Positions 35,012 to 44,317 of a stretch of DNA of 64,000 nucleotides are shown here, one piece after another; positions within the stretch are counted from its first letter, which is position 1, and each line of letters begins with the position of its first letter. This stretch comes from Sphingomonas sp. LR60. GTDB taxonomy: Bacteria; Pseudomonadota; Alphaproteobacteria; Sphingomonadales; Sphingomonadaceae. The stretch lies in NCBI RefSeq assembly GCF_036855935.1, contig NZ_JASPFK010000001.1, positions 2,916,501-2,980,500 on the forward strand, in the 5' to 3' direction. Position numbers and translations under genes: made by a program. A model generated the notes under the pieces. It was not told where the DNA came from, searched no databases, and saw only the letters and a list, made by a program, of their open reading frames with translations.

Positions 35012-36295
35012 TTGTCCAATGCCGCATTCGTCAATCGCTTGCCCATCGTCCTGCGCCCCGATCCTTCGCGGGTCGTGATCCGACCCTATGTTCCGGGCTC
35101 CGATGGCGATCATGCGCGCGCGAGACGGATCGCTGTGCGCATCATGGCCCTCGACGACGCCACGGTTGCGGACGAACTCTGCGACCTGACGCGCGACTTT
35201 GCCGGGCATCACGCCGAGGTCGAGACGGTGTTCGCGCAGCGTTATGCCGAGGTCAAAGGCGTCATCGGTCACGATGATCCGATCGGCGAGGAGCGTATCC
35301 TGCTGATCGGCGCCTACTTCTGCCAGGAATATGGCTACGAGGCGGCCGCCCTCTTCAATCCCAGCATCGTAGCCCATCCCGACCAGACGGGGATTCTCGC
35401 AGGGTCGGTGCGTTTCGTCCTCTCGTTGCGCGCCGTCGGCGAGGGCCATGTCTCCTCGATCGCTTTCAGGACCGGGGTGTGCGACGCCTCCGGCGGAATT
35501 GTCCTCGAGCCACAGGGCGCGCGGGCGATCGTACCGCGGATCGAGCTTGCTGCGCTGGGTGGATCGCGATCTGCCGGCGTCCGCATGCAGTGCGAGCCCG
35601 GCTACGCGCTGTCCGAGACCGTCATCTTCCCCTCCACCCCTGCGCAACGCAACGGGATCGAGGATCTGCGCCTCGTGCGCTTCGCGGACGATGACGGGAC
35701 GGTCTCGTGGCTCGGCACCTATACGGCGTATAGTGGGCAAGGCATCCGCCAGGAGCTGCTGCGGACTGCGGACTTCTGCGCCTTCGCGTTGGACACGATC
35801 CACGGAGCGGCCGGCGCTGGCAAGGGCATGGCACTGTTCCCGCGGCGCATCGCCGGTCGCTACGCCATGCTCGGCCGCGCCGACAACGAGACCATCTCGC
35901 TGGCCTATTCGGGCGACCTCTACGACTGGCCGCTCGGTAGGACGATCATCGAACCACGATGGCCGTGGGAGTTTGTGCAGATCGGCAATTGCGGCTCGCC
36001 GATCGAGGTCGCCGAAGGTTGGCTGGTGCTCACCCACGGGGTCGGGCCGATGCGCAACTACGCGATCGGCGCCTGCCTGCTCGATCGCGACGATCCGTCG
36101 AAGCTACTCGGGCGCATGACCTGTCCGCTGGTTCGTCCCGATCTGACCGAGCGCAAGGGCTATGTGCCCAACGTCACCTACAGCTGCGGTGCGCTGATCC
36201 ACGGCCGGACGCTGGTCCTGCCCTATGCGGTCGCCGACAGCTTCACGACGTTCGCGACCATGCCATTCGACCATTTGATCGCCGCGATGCGATAG
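35012..36295 (+). CDS. GH130 family glycoside phosphorylase/hydrolase
   Basis: A 427-residue five-bladed-propeller enzyme of family GH130, whose members phosphorolyse or hydrolyse beta-mannosides and related links in the cytoplasm. Blade motifs include LFNPSIVAHPDQTG, GIEDLRLVRFADDDGTVSWLGTYTAY with the acid Asp region, KGMALFPRRIAGRYAMLGR, and GNCGSPIEVAEGWLVLTHGVG. The TTG at 35012 is preferred: AAGGA stands upstream and no ATG lies near the conserved start. It follows a stress-protein gene and may help mobilise reserve glycans; that is inferred. Confidence 0.88.
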   Translation: MSNAAFVNRLPIVLRPDPSRVVIRPYVPGSDGDHARARRIAVRIMALDDATVADELCDLTRDFAGHHAEVETVFAQRYAEVKGVIGHDDPIGEERILLIGAYFCQEYGYEAAALFNPSIVAHPDQTGILAGSVRFVLSLRAVGEGHVSSIAFRTGVCDASGGIVLEPQGARAIVPRIELAALGGSRSAGVRMQCEPGYALSETVIFPSTPAQRNGIEDLRLVRFADDDGTVSWLGTYTAYSGQGIRQELLRTADFCAFALDTIHGAAGAGKGMALFPRRIAGRYAMLGRADNETISLAYSGDLYDWPLGRTIIEPRWPWEFVQIGNCGSPIEVAEGWLVLTHGVGPMRNYAIGACLLDRDDPSKLLGRMTCPLVRPDLTERKGYVPNVTYSCGALIHGRTLVLPYAVADSFTTFATMPFDHLIAAMR

Positions 36296-36324
36296 CCGCA
36301 AGCGACGCGACCGGCTCGCTCGCC

Positions 36325-36537
36325 TTATGTCTTCTGGGTAGACAATGTATGTGCCACCAGCGCGTTGGCGTGGCCATGTCCCATGCCGTGATCGTTCTTC
36401 AACATGGCGACCAGCTCCATGTGCTTTGCCGGCAGCTTCTGCCGGATCAGATCCTGCCATTCGTCGATCGGGCGACCATATTTCTGCTCGATCGACGGGA
36501 AGTAGGAGGCAGGCCCCTTGACCGGTTCGTCTGCCAT
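36325..36537 (-). CDS. DUF4287 domain protein
   Basis: A 70-residue protein with FPSIEQKYGRPIDEWQDLIR, then KHMELVAMLKNDHGMGHGHANALVAH, the full DUF4287 pattern. The helical GxGHxNAL motif is intact. Function unknown; often stress-linked. It converges on the GH130 gene and precedes the P-type ATPase stop in the same direction. Confidence 0.85.
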   Translation of the reverse strand: MADEPVKGPASYFPSIEQKYGRPIDEWQDLIRQKLPAKHMELVAMLKNDHGMGHGHANALVAHTLSTQKT

Positions 36538-36611
36538 CGCTCCTCACACTCCCCTTGATGCCGGCCCGGCAGCATGATCGGTTGCGGCTTTCCCGAGCGC
36601 AAGCCCGATCA

Positions 36612-39272
36612 TCAGGCTCTGTCGGCTCCCGTCGTCGCAATCGCTCGTACCACCCTTGCGGCCTGCCATCGTGCGACGATCTGCTTGGTGGCTTCGGTCA
36701 CGATGACCATCGACACCGTCGCGCCGAGGCAGAACCAGAGCGTCCGGCTGACCACCGGCGAGGTGCCGAGAATGCCGCCCAACGGGGGCCAGAACATGGC
36801 GACAAGCTGCAGCGCAAGTGCGACGCCGATGCCCAGCAGCAGCCACGGGTTGGAGAACAGCGGCTCCCAGAAGATCGAGCGTCGCTCGCTGCGCATGCAC
36901 AGCACATAGACGTTCTGGAACAGCACAGTCATCAGCAGCACCGCGTTCTGGATCTCGGCAAGCGGATGCCCGTCCCGCCGCAGGGCATAGACCAGGAAGA
37001 GTGCGAAGCCCGTCATCACCACGGCGGGCGGGATCATCAGCGCGATCGCACTGCGATCGAGCAGCGGTTCGCCCGGCGCGCGCGGAGGTTGGCGCAACTC
37101 ATCGCCCTCCCCACGGCCGAACCCCAGCATCACATCCTGCGCGCCGTTGGTAACGAGGTTCAGCCACAGGAGCTGGACCGCGGTCAGCGGCATCGGCAGG
37201 CCGAAGGCGACCGCCCCGAGGAACATGCCAATTTCGGCCATCCCCGTCGCCAGGAGGATGATGACGATCCGCCGGACATTGGCATAGGTCACGCGACCTT
37301 CCTCGACGCCCGCTACGATCGACGCGAAATTGTCGTCCGCCAGCACCAGATCAGCCGCACCACGCGCGACGTCGGTGCCAGCAATGCCCATAGCGACGCC
37401 GATATGCGCCGCCTGAAGCGCGGGGGCGTCGTTGACGCCGTCCCCGGTAACCGCGACCAGCTCGCCGCTGGCGGCCAGAATCCGAACGATCTCGAGCTTC
37501 TGGACCGGCTCGATCCGCGCGAACACGCGGCCCGCCAGCACGAGCGTTGAAAGCTCTGCCGGCTTCTGCGTCAGCGCACTCATCTGCTTGCCTGTCACCA
37601 CCTGATCCTCGCGGACCTCGAGCCCGAGCCCGCGCGCGATCGTCAGCGCCGTGCCGGGATGATCTCCCGTCACCATGCGAACGCCGATGCCCGCCTCGGC
37701 GCAGCGTGTGATCGCCGCGGGCACCTCCGGGCGGACTGGGTCGATTAATCCGATCCAGCCGAGGAACACGAGGCCGGTCGGTGAGGCAGGATCGACCGGC
37801 CCCGATCCGTCCGACATCGCAACGGCGATGATCCGGTATCCCTCGGCCGCCATCGCGTTGGCCTTGACGATCGTGGCAGCGTCGACCGGACGGCACATCG
37901 GCCGGACGACTTCGGGCGCGCCCTTGGCGAACACGCGGATGCCCTGCCCTTCATCGACCGCCACGGACGAGAACTTTCGGGCTGGCTCGTAAGGCAGCCC
38001 TGCGACCCGGACGATCGCCCGGATCGCCGCCAGATCGGCGCCGTTGTCCCGCGCGAACCCCAGGAGGGCAACATCGACGGTATCGCCGACCGGGATGCCG
38101 TCGGCACCGAGCGACGCTTCGTTGCAGAGCGCGGCCGCGTGGCCGATGGCAACAAGCGCGTCTGCATGAGCCGTCCATTCTGCGCGATCGAACGCCCGTC
38201 CGTCAGCAAGCAGGATGCGTTCGACCGACAGCACGTTGCGGGTGAGCGTGCCCGTCTTGTCGCTGGCGATGATGGTGCAGGCGCCAAGCCCCTCGACCGC
38301 TGGGAGTGACCGAACGATGACCTTGCGCGCCGCCATGCGGCGCGTCCCCGCCGCGAGCGCGACGGTGACCGCGATCGACAGTCCTTCCGGGATCGCCGAT
38401 ACCGCAAGCGCGACCGCCAGCAGCAGGATCTCGTCGCCCGGGCGGCCCTGGACAAGCAGGACGATCGCGAACGGCACGATCAGCGCGATGCTGGCGATAC
38501 TGATTTGCCGCGCCAGTCGGTTGAGGCGCACGACGAGCGGCGGGGGTGTTGCCTTGGTATCGCGCAGCGATGCATCGATCGCGCCGAGGGCTGTATCGGC
38601 ACCGGTCGCCACGACGACGCCAGCTCCCCGTCCTTGGTCAATCATCGTGCCCGCGAGCAGCATCGTCGTGCGGTCGCCGGGCGACGTGCGCTCGACGAGG
38701 GGCGCCGCCTCATCCTTAAGGACCGCGACGGACTCGCCGGTGAAAGTCGATTGGTCGACCCGCAGCGCCGCGCTCGACGACAGCCGGATATCGGCGGGCA
38801 CCGCCATACCGCTTTCCAGCTCGACGACATCGCCGACGACGATCTCACGCGTATCGATCACCGAAACGGATCCCCCGCGGCGGACCGGCGCGGTATGGCC
38901 GATCATATCGCGCAGGGCGGCCAGGCTCCCCGCAGCCTTGCCCTCCTGGAACGTGCCGATGAGGGCGTTGACGATCAGCACGACGCCGATGAAACCGGCG
39001 TCGGTCGTGTGTCCCAGGCCCAGCGACACGGCCGCTGCGGCGACGAGCAACCAGATCAGCGGGCTGTTGAACTGCCGCACGAACAGCAGGATGACCGAAG
39101 GCGTCGGCGGGGGCGCCAATTCGTTCAGCCCATCCAGAACGAGGCGCGCGGCCGCCTCGTCAGGCTCCAGCCCCCGATCGGAGGTGCCGAGCCGGGCTGC
39201 GATATCTGTGCTCGACATCGCGTGCCATGCGATAAGCGCGGCGGTTTCCTCTCGGGTGGGGTCGGCGATCAT
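36612..39272 (-). CDS. Cation-transporting P-type ATPase (P2-like)
   Basis: An 886-residue membrane pump. In order: an N-terminal cytosolic segment (GLEPDEAAARLVLDGLNEL), two membrane helices, the actuator loop with TGES, helices with AIPEGLSIAVTVALA, the phosphorylation site SDKTGTLT, a nucleotide domain, the hinge TGDGVNDAP, and a six-helix C-terminal region. The PEGL motif and overall layout fit P2-type (Ca2+ or Na+/K+-like) pumps; the ion is not certain. The start overlaps the stop of the L,D-transpeptidase gene (ATGA). Confidence 0.92.
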   Translation of the reverse strand: MIADPTREETAALIAWHAMSSTDIAARLGTSDRGLEPDEAAARLVLDGLNELAPPPTPSVILLFVRQFNSPLIWLLVAAAAVSLGLGHTTDAGFIGVVLIVNALIGTFQEGKAAGSLAALRDMIGHTAPVRRGGSVSVIDTREIVVGDVVELESGMAVPADIRLSSSAALRVDQSTFTGESVAVLKDEAAPLVERTSPGDRTTMLLAGTMIDQGRGAGVVVATGADTALGAIDASLRDTKATPPPLVVRLNRLARQISIASIALIVPFAIVLLVQGRPGDEILLLAVALAVSAIPEGLSIAVTVALAAGTRRMAARKVIVRSLPAVEGLGACTIIASDKTGTLTRNVLSVERILLADGRAFDRAEWTAHADALVAIGHAAALCNEASLGADGIPVGDTVDVALLGFARDNGADLAAIRAIVRVAGLPYEPARKFSSVAVDEGQGIRVFAKGAPEVVRPMCRPVDAATIVKANAMAAEGYRIIAVAMSDGSGPVDPASPTGLVFLGWIGLIDPVRPEVPAAITRCAEAGIGVRMVTGDHPGTALTIARGLGLEVREDQVVTGKQMSALTQKPAELSTLVLAGRVFARIEPVQKLEIVRILAASGELVAVTGDGVNDAPALQAAHIGVAMGIAGTDVARGAADLVLADDNFASIVAGVEEGRVTYANVRRIVIILLATGMAEIGMFLGAVAFGLPMPLTAVQLLWLNLVTNGAQDVMLGFGRGEGDELRQPPRAPGEPLLDRSAIALMIPPAVVMTGFALFLVYALRRDGHPLAEIQNAVLLMTVLFQNVYVLCMRSERRSIFWEPLFSNPWLLLGIGVALALQLVAMFWPPLGGILGTSPVVSRTLWFCLGATVSMVIVTEATKQIVARWQAARVVRAIATTGADRA

Positions 39273-40222
39273 GGGAGGTCGGCCTCGATCACCGTCACCG
39301 CCTTGCCAGTGCTCGCGCTCGCCAGCGTTTCGCGCGTGACGAGCAACGTCGCCCCCGGCGTGAGCACCGTCGGCAACGCGGCGCGGAACCCATTGGGAAA
39401 ACGACCCTTAGCCCGATCCGCGTCACTCAGCTCCCCGGTTCCGGTTTGTCCGGGCAGCGGCAATCGCAGCCAATGCTCTCCCCCGTGATCGATTGCCTGG
39501 AGGGTGAACGCCGCGGTCTCTTCCACAGGAGCGTCAAGGTTGATCGTGCTCGATCCGATTTCGACGCCGTTGCGCAGGACGACCACCCGGCGGTCGCGAC
39601 CGCTGATGACGATCGACACCGGACCGGTGGGAGCGCGTGCGGGGTTCCAGGCAAAGGAGCGGTCACCACCGGTGGCGCGCTCGTCGCGCTTCAGAACGCC
39701 GGGGGTCGTGACCACCACAGGAACCAAGGCGTTCCGCGTGATGACCACGGTGATGCCCATTCTGGTGATGCCGAACAGCAACTCGGCAAAGGCCAGCGGC
39801 ATCCGGATACAGCCATGCGAGGCGAGATAGCCCGGCAGGTTGCCGGCGTGCATCACGATCCCGCCCCAGGTCAGCCGCTGCATGAACGGCATGGCGGCAT
39901 CCTTGTAAAGGTTGGACACATGGTCCGCGTCCTTCTGGAGGACAGTGAACACCTCCGTCGGCGTCGCAAAGCCCTTCGTTCCTGTCGATACCGTCGAAAC
40001 TCCGATTGCGACACCGTTGCGGTAGGCATAGGCTTTCTGGGTCTTGAGGCTAACGATGATCGTGACCGGCCCTTCGGGCGCGATCCCGGGTGCCCACAGA
40101 TATTCGCCGGGCTTCAGCGCCTCGACCCTGCCGTTTGCGGCGGGGATCGGTTGTCTCTGTGCGGCTACGGAGTCCGGTATTGCCAAGGCAACCGCAATCG
40201 CCATCATCAGTTTGCCCGTCAC
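39269..40222 (-). CDS. L,D-transpeptidase (YkuD domain)
   Basis: A 317-residue exported protein with a signal peptide (MMAIAVALAIPDSVAAQ). The YkuD catalytic domain spans about residues 50-165, with the His in GGIVMHAGNLPGY and the catalytic Cys in SHGCIRMP. A second beta-rich half repeats part of the pattern (GPVSIVISGRDRRVVVLRNG) but lacks a catalytic Cys. Such enzymes make 3-3 crosslinks in peptidoglycan or attach lipoproteins in the periplasm. It is coupled to the P-type ATPase gene, so an envelope-stress role is likely. Confidence 0.9.
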   Translation of the reverse strand: MTGKLMMAIAVALAIPDSVAAQRQPIPAANGRVEALKPGEYLWAPGIAPEGPVTIIVSLKTQKAYAYRNGVAIGVSTVSTGTKGFATPTEVFTVLQKDADHVSNLYKDAAMPFMQRLTWGGIVMHAGNLPGYLASHGCIRMPLAFAELLFGITRMGITVVITRNALVPVVVTTPGVLKRDERATGGDRSFAWNPARAPTGPVSIVISGRDRRVVVLRNGVEIGSSTINLDAPVEETAAFTLQAIDHGGEHWLRLPLPGQTGTGELSDADRAKGRFPNGFRAALPTVLTPGATLLVTRETLASASTGKAVTVIEADLP

Positions 40223-40832
40223 GTCAGGTCGTCCGCCACGACCCGCTTAGACGCGAGGCCAGCGCCTTTCGCAAAACGTCGTGGGCGACGAACTTCGAGT
40301 GGATCGAGGGCACAGGCATGTGACCGCGTGGCAACATTTGCGAGGTGTAGAATGGGGCGGCGCGGGACCGCGGCTGGGCCGTCCAAAGGGCGGTTGATCG
40401 TCATAGCTGTCGGGCCCGATCCTACGGTTGCTGCCATGCCACCCACGTTGCGGCAGGAGGGAAAGAGAGATCTCTACCGGCCGGACCGATGCCGCATCAC
40501 CATCGGAAATTACGCAGGACCAACGAAGTTGACCCACCGCGTGATACCAAAATACGATCAGGTTCGTGTAAAGCGCACAAAGCCCTTGAATACATGAGGT
40601 TTACGCAGCGTGATCCGGACGAATAGAGCACTTCTCCGGCCCAGCACGGCCATGAACAAGCGCGTATCCGTCGGGAGCGGCGGGTTGGCTTTGCTCCTCA
40701 GCGGGAGAGCCATGTCGAGCCTGATCGGCCTCTCTGTCTGACAATGGGCCATAATTGCGTGCCGAACGTTGACCCGTACGGAATACCGGTATTTCGCGCC
40801 TGAATCGACCTAGAGGCGGACGTCTTCATGTC
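40223..40832. other. Intergenic 610 bp between divergent operons
   Basis: It separates the L,D-transpeptidase and FixL-like genes. Several short frames exist on both strands, none convincing. It should hold two divergent promoters. I looked for a FixK/FNR-type box (TTGAT, four bases, ATCAA) and did not find a good one. Confidence 0.45.
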
Positions 40833-40868
40833 GTGTCATCGTACCACCCGCTCGACTGCGCCACCCGC

Positions 40869-42422
40869 ATGATCGACACCGTGCCTCCTGGCAGCTTGCC
40901 CGATGCTGATGCCGTCGCCCGCAGGAACGCGGTCGTGGCCGAAGAGCTGGGTCTGCTGATCGACGGGGCGACGGGTTACGCGATCTACATGCTCGACCCC
41001 GAGGGGCGCGTGACCATCTGGAATCGCGGCGCGGAGCGGATGAAGGGCTGGACCGAGGCGGAGGTCATCGGCGTCGACTCCGCCATCTTCTATACCCCCG
41101 ACGACGTCGCGGCCGGAAAGCCCGCCGATGATCTGGCCCTGGCGGCTTCGCTCGGTCGCATCGAGGAGGATAGCTGGCGGCTCCGCAAGGATGGCTCGGA
41201 GTTTCTCGCCGGCGTGACGATCACCGCGCTTCGCAGCGACGCCGGCGAGCTGCGCGGCTTCGGCAAGGTCATTCGCGACGTCACCGACCAAAAGGCATCG
41301 GAAGCTGCGGTCGTCCGGCGCGAGCATCATCTGCGGTCAATCCTCGCGACCGTACCCGACGCGATGATCGTGATGGACGAAACCGGCATCGTGTCGTCGT
41401 TCAGCGCCACGGCCGAACGACTGTTCGGATATGCGAAGGCAGACGTTATCGGGCAGAACGTCGGCATGCTGATGCCGCCTGCCGACCGGCACGGGCATGA
41501 CGGCCACTTACGCACCTATCTGCAGACCGGCATTCCCCACAACATCGGCAACGTCCGCGTCGCGACCGCGCAACGCGCCAATGGCGAAACCTTCCCGATC
41601 GAACTGGCGGTCGGCGAGGCGTCGATCGCGGGTGAGCGGATCTTTACTGGCTTCGTGCGCGATCTCACCAACCGGCACGAAACCGCGCGCCGGATGCAGG
41701 AGCTTCAGGCCGAGCTGGTCCATGTCTCGCGGGTCAGTGCGATGGGAACGATGGCCTCAACGCTCGCGCACGAGATCAACCAGCCGCTGACCGCGATCGC
41801 TGCCTATCTCGAAACCAGTCGCGCCATGATCGGCGACACCGAGGACGGCCTGCTCGGCGAGATCGCCGCGGCGCTGGAGCTTGCAGCGGCCCAGTCGCTG
41901 CGCGCCGGCATGATCGTGCGCCGGCTGCGCGCCTTCGTCGATGGCGGCGACACGGGGTTCAAAGCCGAACGGCTCGACACGATCGTCGAGGAAGCCACCA
42001 GCCTCGGCCTGCTCGGCGCGCACGAGGCGGGGGTCAGCGTGACGATGACGATCGCCGCGGGGCTCGAGACGGTGCTGGTCGACCGCGTCCAAATCCAGCA
42101 GGTGCTGGTCAACCTCATCCGCAACGCGATCCAATCGATGGCGTCATCGCCTCGCAAGGAACTGACCATAGCGACGGCGCCCGATCGCGATGGCTGGGTG
42201 CGCGTCACCGTCGCAGACACGGGCACGGGCCTGATCCCGGACATTCGCGACCGGTTGTTCGAGGCGTTCGCAACAACGAAGGAGGACGGCATGGGGCTAG
42301 GTCTCTCTATCTGCCGCACGATCGTCGAGGCGCATGGCGGTCGGATCTGGGCAGAGGCCGGTGCCACATCGGGGACGGCCTTCCATTTCTGGGTGCCCCT
42401 CGCAGGAGCCAATGATGTCTGA
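40869..42422 (+). CDS. fixL: FixL-like oxygen-sensing PAS histidine kinase
   Basis: A 517-residue soluble kinase. PAS-1 spans about 28-140 and PAS-2 about 150-270. PAS-2 has the haem-PAS layout of FixL: RLFGYAKADVIGQNVGMLMPP, then DRHGHDGHL with the likely haem-ligand His at about 210, and FVRDLT. The HisKA domain holds the phospho-acceptor at about H301 (LAHEINQPL). A HATPase domain with NLIRNAIQS, DTGTGL and GMGLGLSI follows. The ATG at 40869 is used; a GTG at 40833 would add 12 residues. It overlaps the FixJ-like gene. Oxygen binding is inferred from the motif. Confidence 0.85.
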   Translation: MIDTVPPGSLPDADAVARRNAVVAEELGLLIDGATGYAIYMLDPEGRVTIWNRGAERMKGWTEAEVIGVDSAIFYTPDDVAAGKPADDLALAASLGRIEEDSWRLRKDGSEFLAGVTITALRSDAGELRGFGKVIRDVTDQKASEAAVVRREHHLRSILATVPDAMIVMDETGIVSSFSATAERLFGYAKADVIGQNVGMLMPPADRHGHDGHLRTYLQTGIPHNIGNVRVATAQRANGETFPIELAVGEASIAGERIFTGFVRDLTNRHETARRMQELQAELVHVSRVSAMGTMASTLAHEINQPLTAIAAYLETSRAMIGDTEDGLLGEIAAALELAAAQSLRAGMIVRRLRAFVDGGDTGFKAERLDTIVEEATSLGLLGAHEAGVSVTMTIAAGLETVLVDRVQIQQVLVNLIRNAIQSMASSPRKELTIATAPDRDGWVRVTVADTGTGLIPDIRDRLFEAFATTKEDGMGLGLSICRTIVEAHGGRIWAEAGATSGTAFHFWVPLAGANDV

Positions 42423-43044
42423 CCCGGCACGCACCGTCCATATCGTCGACGACGACGAGGCAATCCGGCAATCGGTCGGCTTCATGCTCCGCAAGGCCGG
42501 CCATAGCGTCGAAGCCTATGCTTCGGGCGTGCAATTCCTGAAGACCGCCACCCGCGAAACGCGCGGCTGCGTACTGCTCGACGTCCGGATGCCCGAGATC
42601 GACGGACTGGAGGTGCAGGCGCGGCTTGCCAAACAGGGCATCATGCTCCCGGTCATCATGCTGACCGGCCACGGCGACGTGACGTTCGCGGTGCGTGCGG
42701 TAAAGGCCGGTGCGATCGAGTTCCTGGAGAAGCCGTTTGAGCGGACCGCGTTGCTGGCCGCGATCGACGAAGCGTTGAGCCAAGCCGGTCGAAACGATCG
42801 CGGTCAGCTTGCGGCAGCCGAGGCTTCGACCCGCCTCGCGGCGCTGACGCCGCGCGAGCGCGACGTGCTCGACGGCATGGTACTGGGGCGGCCGAACAAG
42901 CTGATCGCCTTCGATCTCAGTATCGCGACGCGGACAGTCGAGGTTCACCGCGCCAATCTGATGGAGAAGCTGTCCGCGCGCAGTCTGTCCGATGTCCTGC
43001 GGATCGCGTTCGCGGCTGGTCTCGGCGCCGCTCAACCCGGCTGA
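42412..43044 (+). CDS. fixJ: FixJ-like response regulator
   Basis: About 210 residues. The receiver domain has VHIVDDDEAIRQSVGFML, the phospho-Asp in VLLDVRMPEIDGLE, Thr in MLTGHGDV and Lys in FLEKPFE. A LuxR-type HTH follows (LTPRERDVLDGMVLGRPNKLIAFDLSIATRTVEVHR). These are the full hallmarks of FixJ. An ATGATG pair at 42412/42415 leaves the start ambiguous; both overlap the kinase stop, so the two-component pair is coupled. Confidence 0.9.
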   Translation: MMSDPARTVHIVDDDEAIRQSVGFMLRKAGHSVEAYASGVQFLKTATRETRGCVLLDVRMPEIDGLEVQARLAKQGIMLPVIMLTGHGDVTFAVRAVKAGAIEFLEKPFERTALLAAIDEALSQAGRNDRGQLAAAEASTRLAALTPRERDVLDGMVLGRPNKLIAFDLSIATRTVEVHRANLMEKLSARSLSDVLRIAFAAGLGAAQPG

Positions 43045-43128
43045 TTGGCGACCCCTTTCCCTCGCCTTCTACGTACAGACGTAAGGCCGCCGCCTGTGCG
43101 ATCCTTGAAGAAACCCAAGGATATCCGC

Positions 43129-43548
43129 ATGCAGAACGCTAGCACGCCTTCGTCACGACAGACGATCGGCGTTTCCCTCGTCGATGGCGATTCCACCATT
43201 CGGCACGCGCGACAGCTGATGCTGCGCTCAGAAGACTATGACGTCCGGTCATATGCGACCTGCGCCGCGCTGCTCGCCGATCCGCGGTCGCGCGATTATC
43301 CGTGCATCATCCTCGACCTCGAAATGGAGGACGTCGACGGCCTCGCCCTCCTGCGCGAAATGCGGGGCAGTGGCTGGCGCGGCAAGGCGATCCTCCTCGA
43401 TGGGCTCGACCCAGGCAGTGCGATGCTGATCGAGGCCGAGCGTCACGGCGACACGTTGTTTGCACGTAACATCGGCAATCGTGCGCTGCTGACCGAGATT
43501 GCGTCATCGATCGATCACGGTTGGGCCGGCTGGAACGCCGAGGACTGA
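43129..43548 (+). CDS. Orphan single-domain response regulator, atypical
   Basis: A 139-residue receiver-only protein. The phospho-acceptor Asp is present in CIILDLEMEDVDGL. The acidic pair is changed to VDGDS, and the beta-5 Lys that normally follows is not seen; the region reads DTLFARNIGNRALL. It may be a poorly phosphorylated adaptor or a decoy. The ATG at 43129 has an AAGGA site. It lies 84 bp after the FixJ-like gene in the same direction and may compete for FixL. Confidence 0.75.
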   Translation: MQNASTPSSRQTIGVSLVDGDSTIRHARQLMLRSEDYDVRSYATCAALLADPRSRDYPCIILDLEMEDVDGLALLREMRGSGWRGKAILLDGLDPGSAMLIEAERHGDTLFARNIGNRALLTEIASSIDHGWAGWNAED

Positions 43549-43841
43549 GCGTAGGTAGTTCCCGACGCTGGGCCGAGCCCTGCCGCGGGCGGTAACGACA
43601 AGGCTCGCGCAGCCCGACCCAACGTCCCATCCCGGGTCCAGCGTCACGGAGATCTCGTCATGATCGTTAGCGGAGAAGGCGCCGAACCGTTGCTGCACAA
43701 CAGTTCAGCGCCGGCCAACGAACGGCTGGTTGGCGACAACTCGCTGTCGGATGCTCCGCTCCAGAACGGGTGCTCGATGCGGTCTGATCGATCGACCGGG
43801 CCTTGGGCGCGATTGCCATCGCCTGCCTTGGCCCACTGAGC
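43549..43841. other. Intergenic gap, nothing recognised
   Basis: About 290 bp between the orphan receiver and the iron-permease-like gene. Frames here are open but not protein-like. Confidence 0.45.
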
Positions 43842-44252
43842 ATGCTCGATCGCAGGTTCACCGCAGCGGCGACCCGCATCGCCGGTTTCACCGGCCAGCC
43901 TGGTGCCTTCGTGTCTGCGGTCGGCATCATCGTCTTCTGGTCGGTCACCGGGCCACTGTTCGGCTATTCGGATACGTGGCAGCTGGTCGTGAACACGGCG
44001 ACTACGATCGTCACGTTCCTAATGGTCTTCCTGATCCAGAACTCGCAGAACCGGGATGCTGCCGCCATGCAGGCCAAGCTCGATGAGCTGATCCGGGCGG
44101 TCGACGCGGCGCGATCGCAATTCATCGGCATCGAGCATCTCACCGATCGCGAGATCGAGAAGGTACGCTCCGATCTGGAGCGCGAATGCAGCGAGATCGA
44201 CGGCAAGCTGTCGCCGGTCGTCAGTCTCGCCAATCTCAGAAACCGCCTGTGA
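43842..44252 (+). CDS. Low-affinity iron permease family small membrane protein
   Basis: A 136-residue protein with two membrane segments (AFVSAVGIIVFWSVTGPLFG, WQLVVNTATTIVTFLMVFLI). Between and after them come the family hallmarks SDTWQLVVNT and QNSQNRDAAAMQAKLDELIRA, then a polar coiled tail with HLTDREIE. This matches the low-affinity iron permease family. Bacterial members are often stress-linked and their transport role is unproven. The ATG at 43842 starts just before the conserved LDRRFTAAATRIAGFTG segment. Confidence 0.85.
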   Translation: MLDRRFTAAATRIAGFTGQPGAFVSAVGIIVFWSVTGPLFGYSDTWQLVVNTATTIVTFLMVFLIQNSQNRDAAAMQAKLDELIRAVDAARSQFIGIEHLTDREIEKVRSDLERECSEIDGKLSPVVSLANLRNRL

Positions 44253-44260
44253 CGCTGGCC

Positions 44261-44313
44261 CAACGCACCGCCTCGACGCTCGCCTCGTCCGGCAGCGTCA
44301 GGGCGGTGCGTTG
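44261..44313. terminator. Long hairpin between convergent genes
   Basis: CAACGCACCGCC (44261-44272) pairs perfectly with GGCGGTGCGTTG (44302-44313). Inside, GACGCT (44275-44280) pairs with AGCGTC (44294-44299). It starts 8 bp after one stop codon and ends 4 bp before the other. No T tract is present, so it is probably a bidirectional terminator or mRNA-stabilising stem. Confidence 0.65.
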
Positions 44314-44317
44314 AAGC

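Noticed and set aside
40223..40832. FixK/FNR box upstream of fixL
   Set aside because: Only half sites such as TTGAC or TTGATC were found; no matching ATCAA half at the right spacing.
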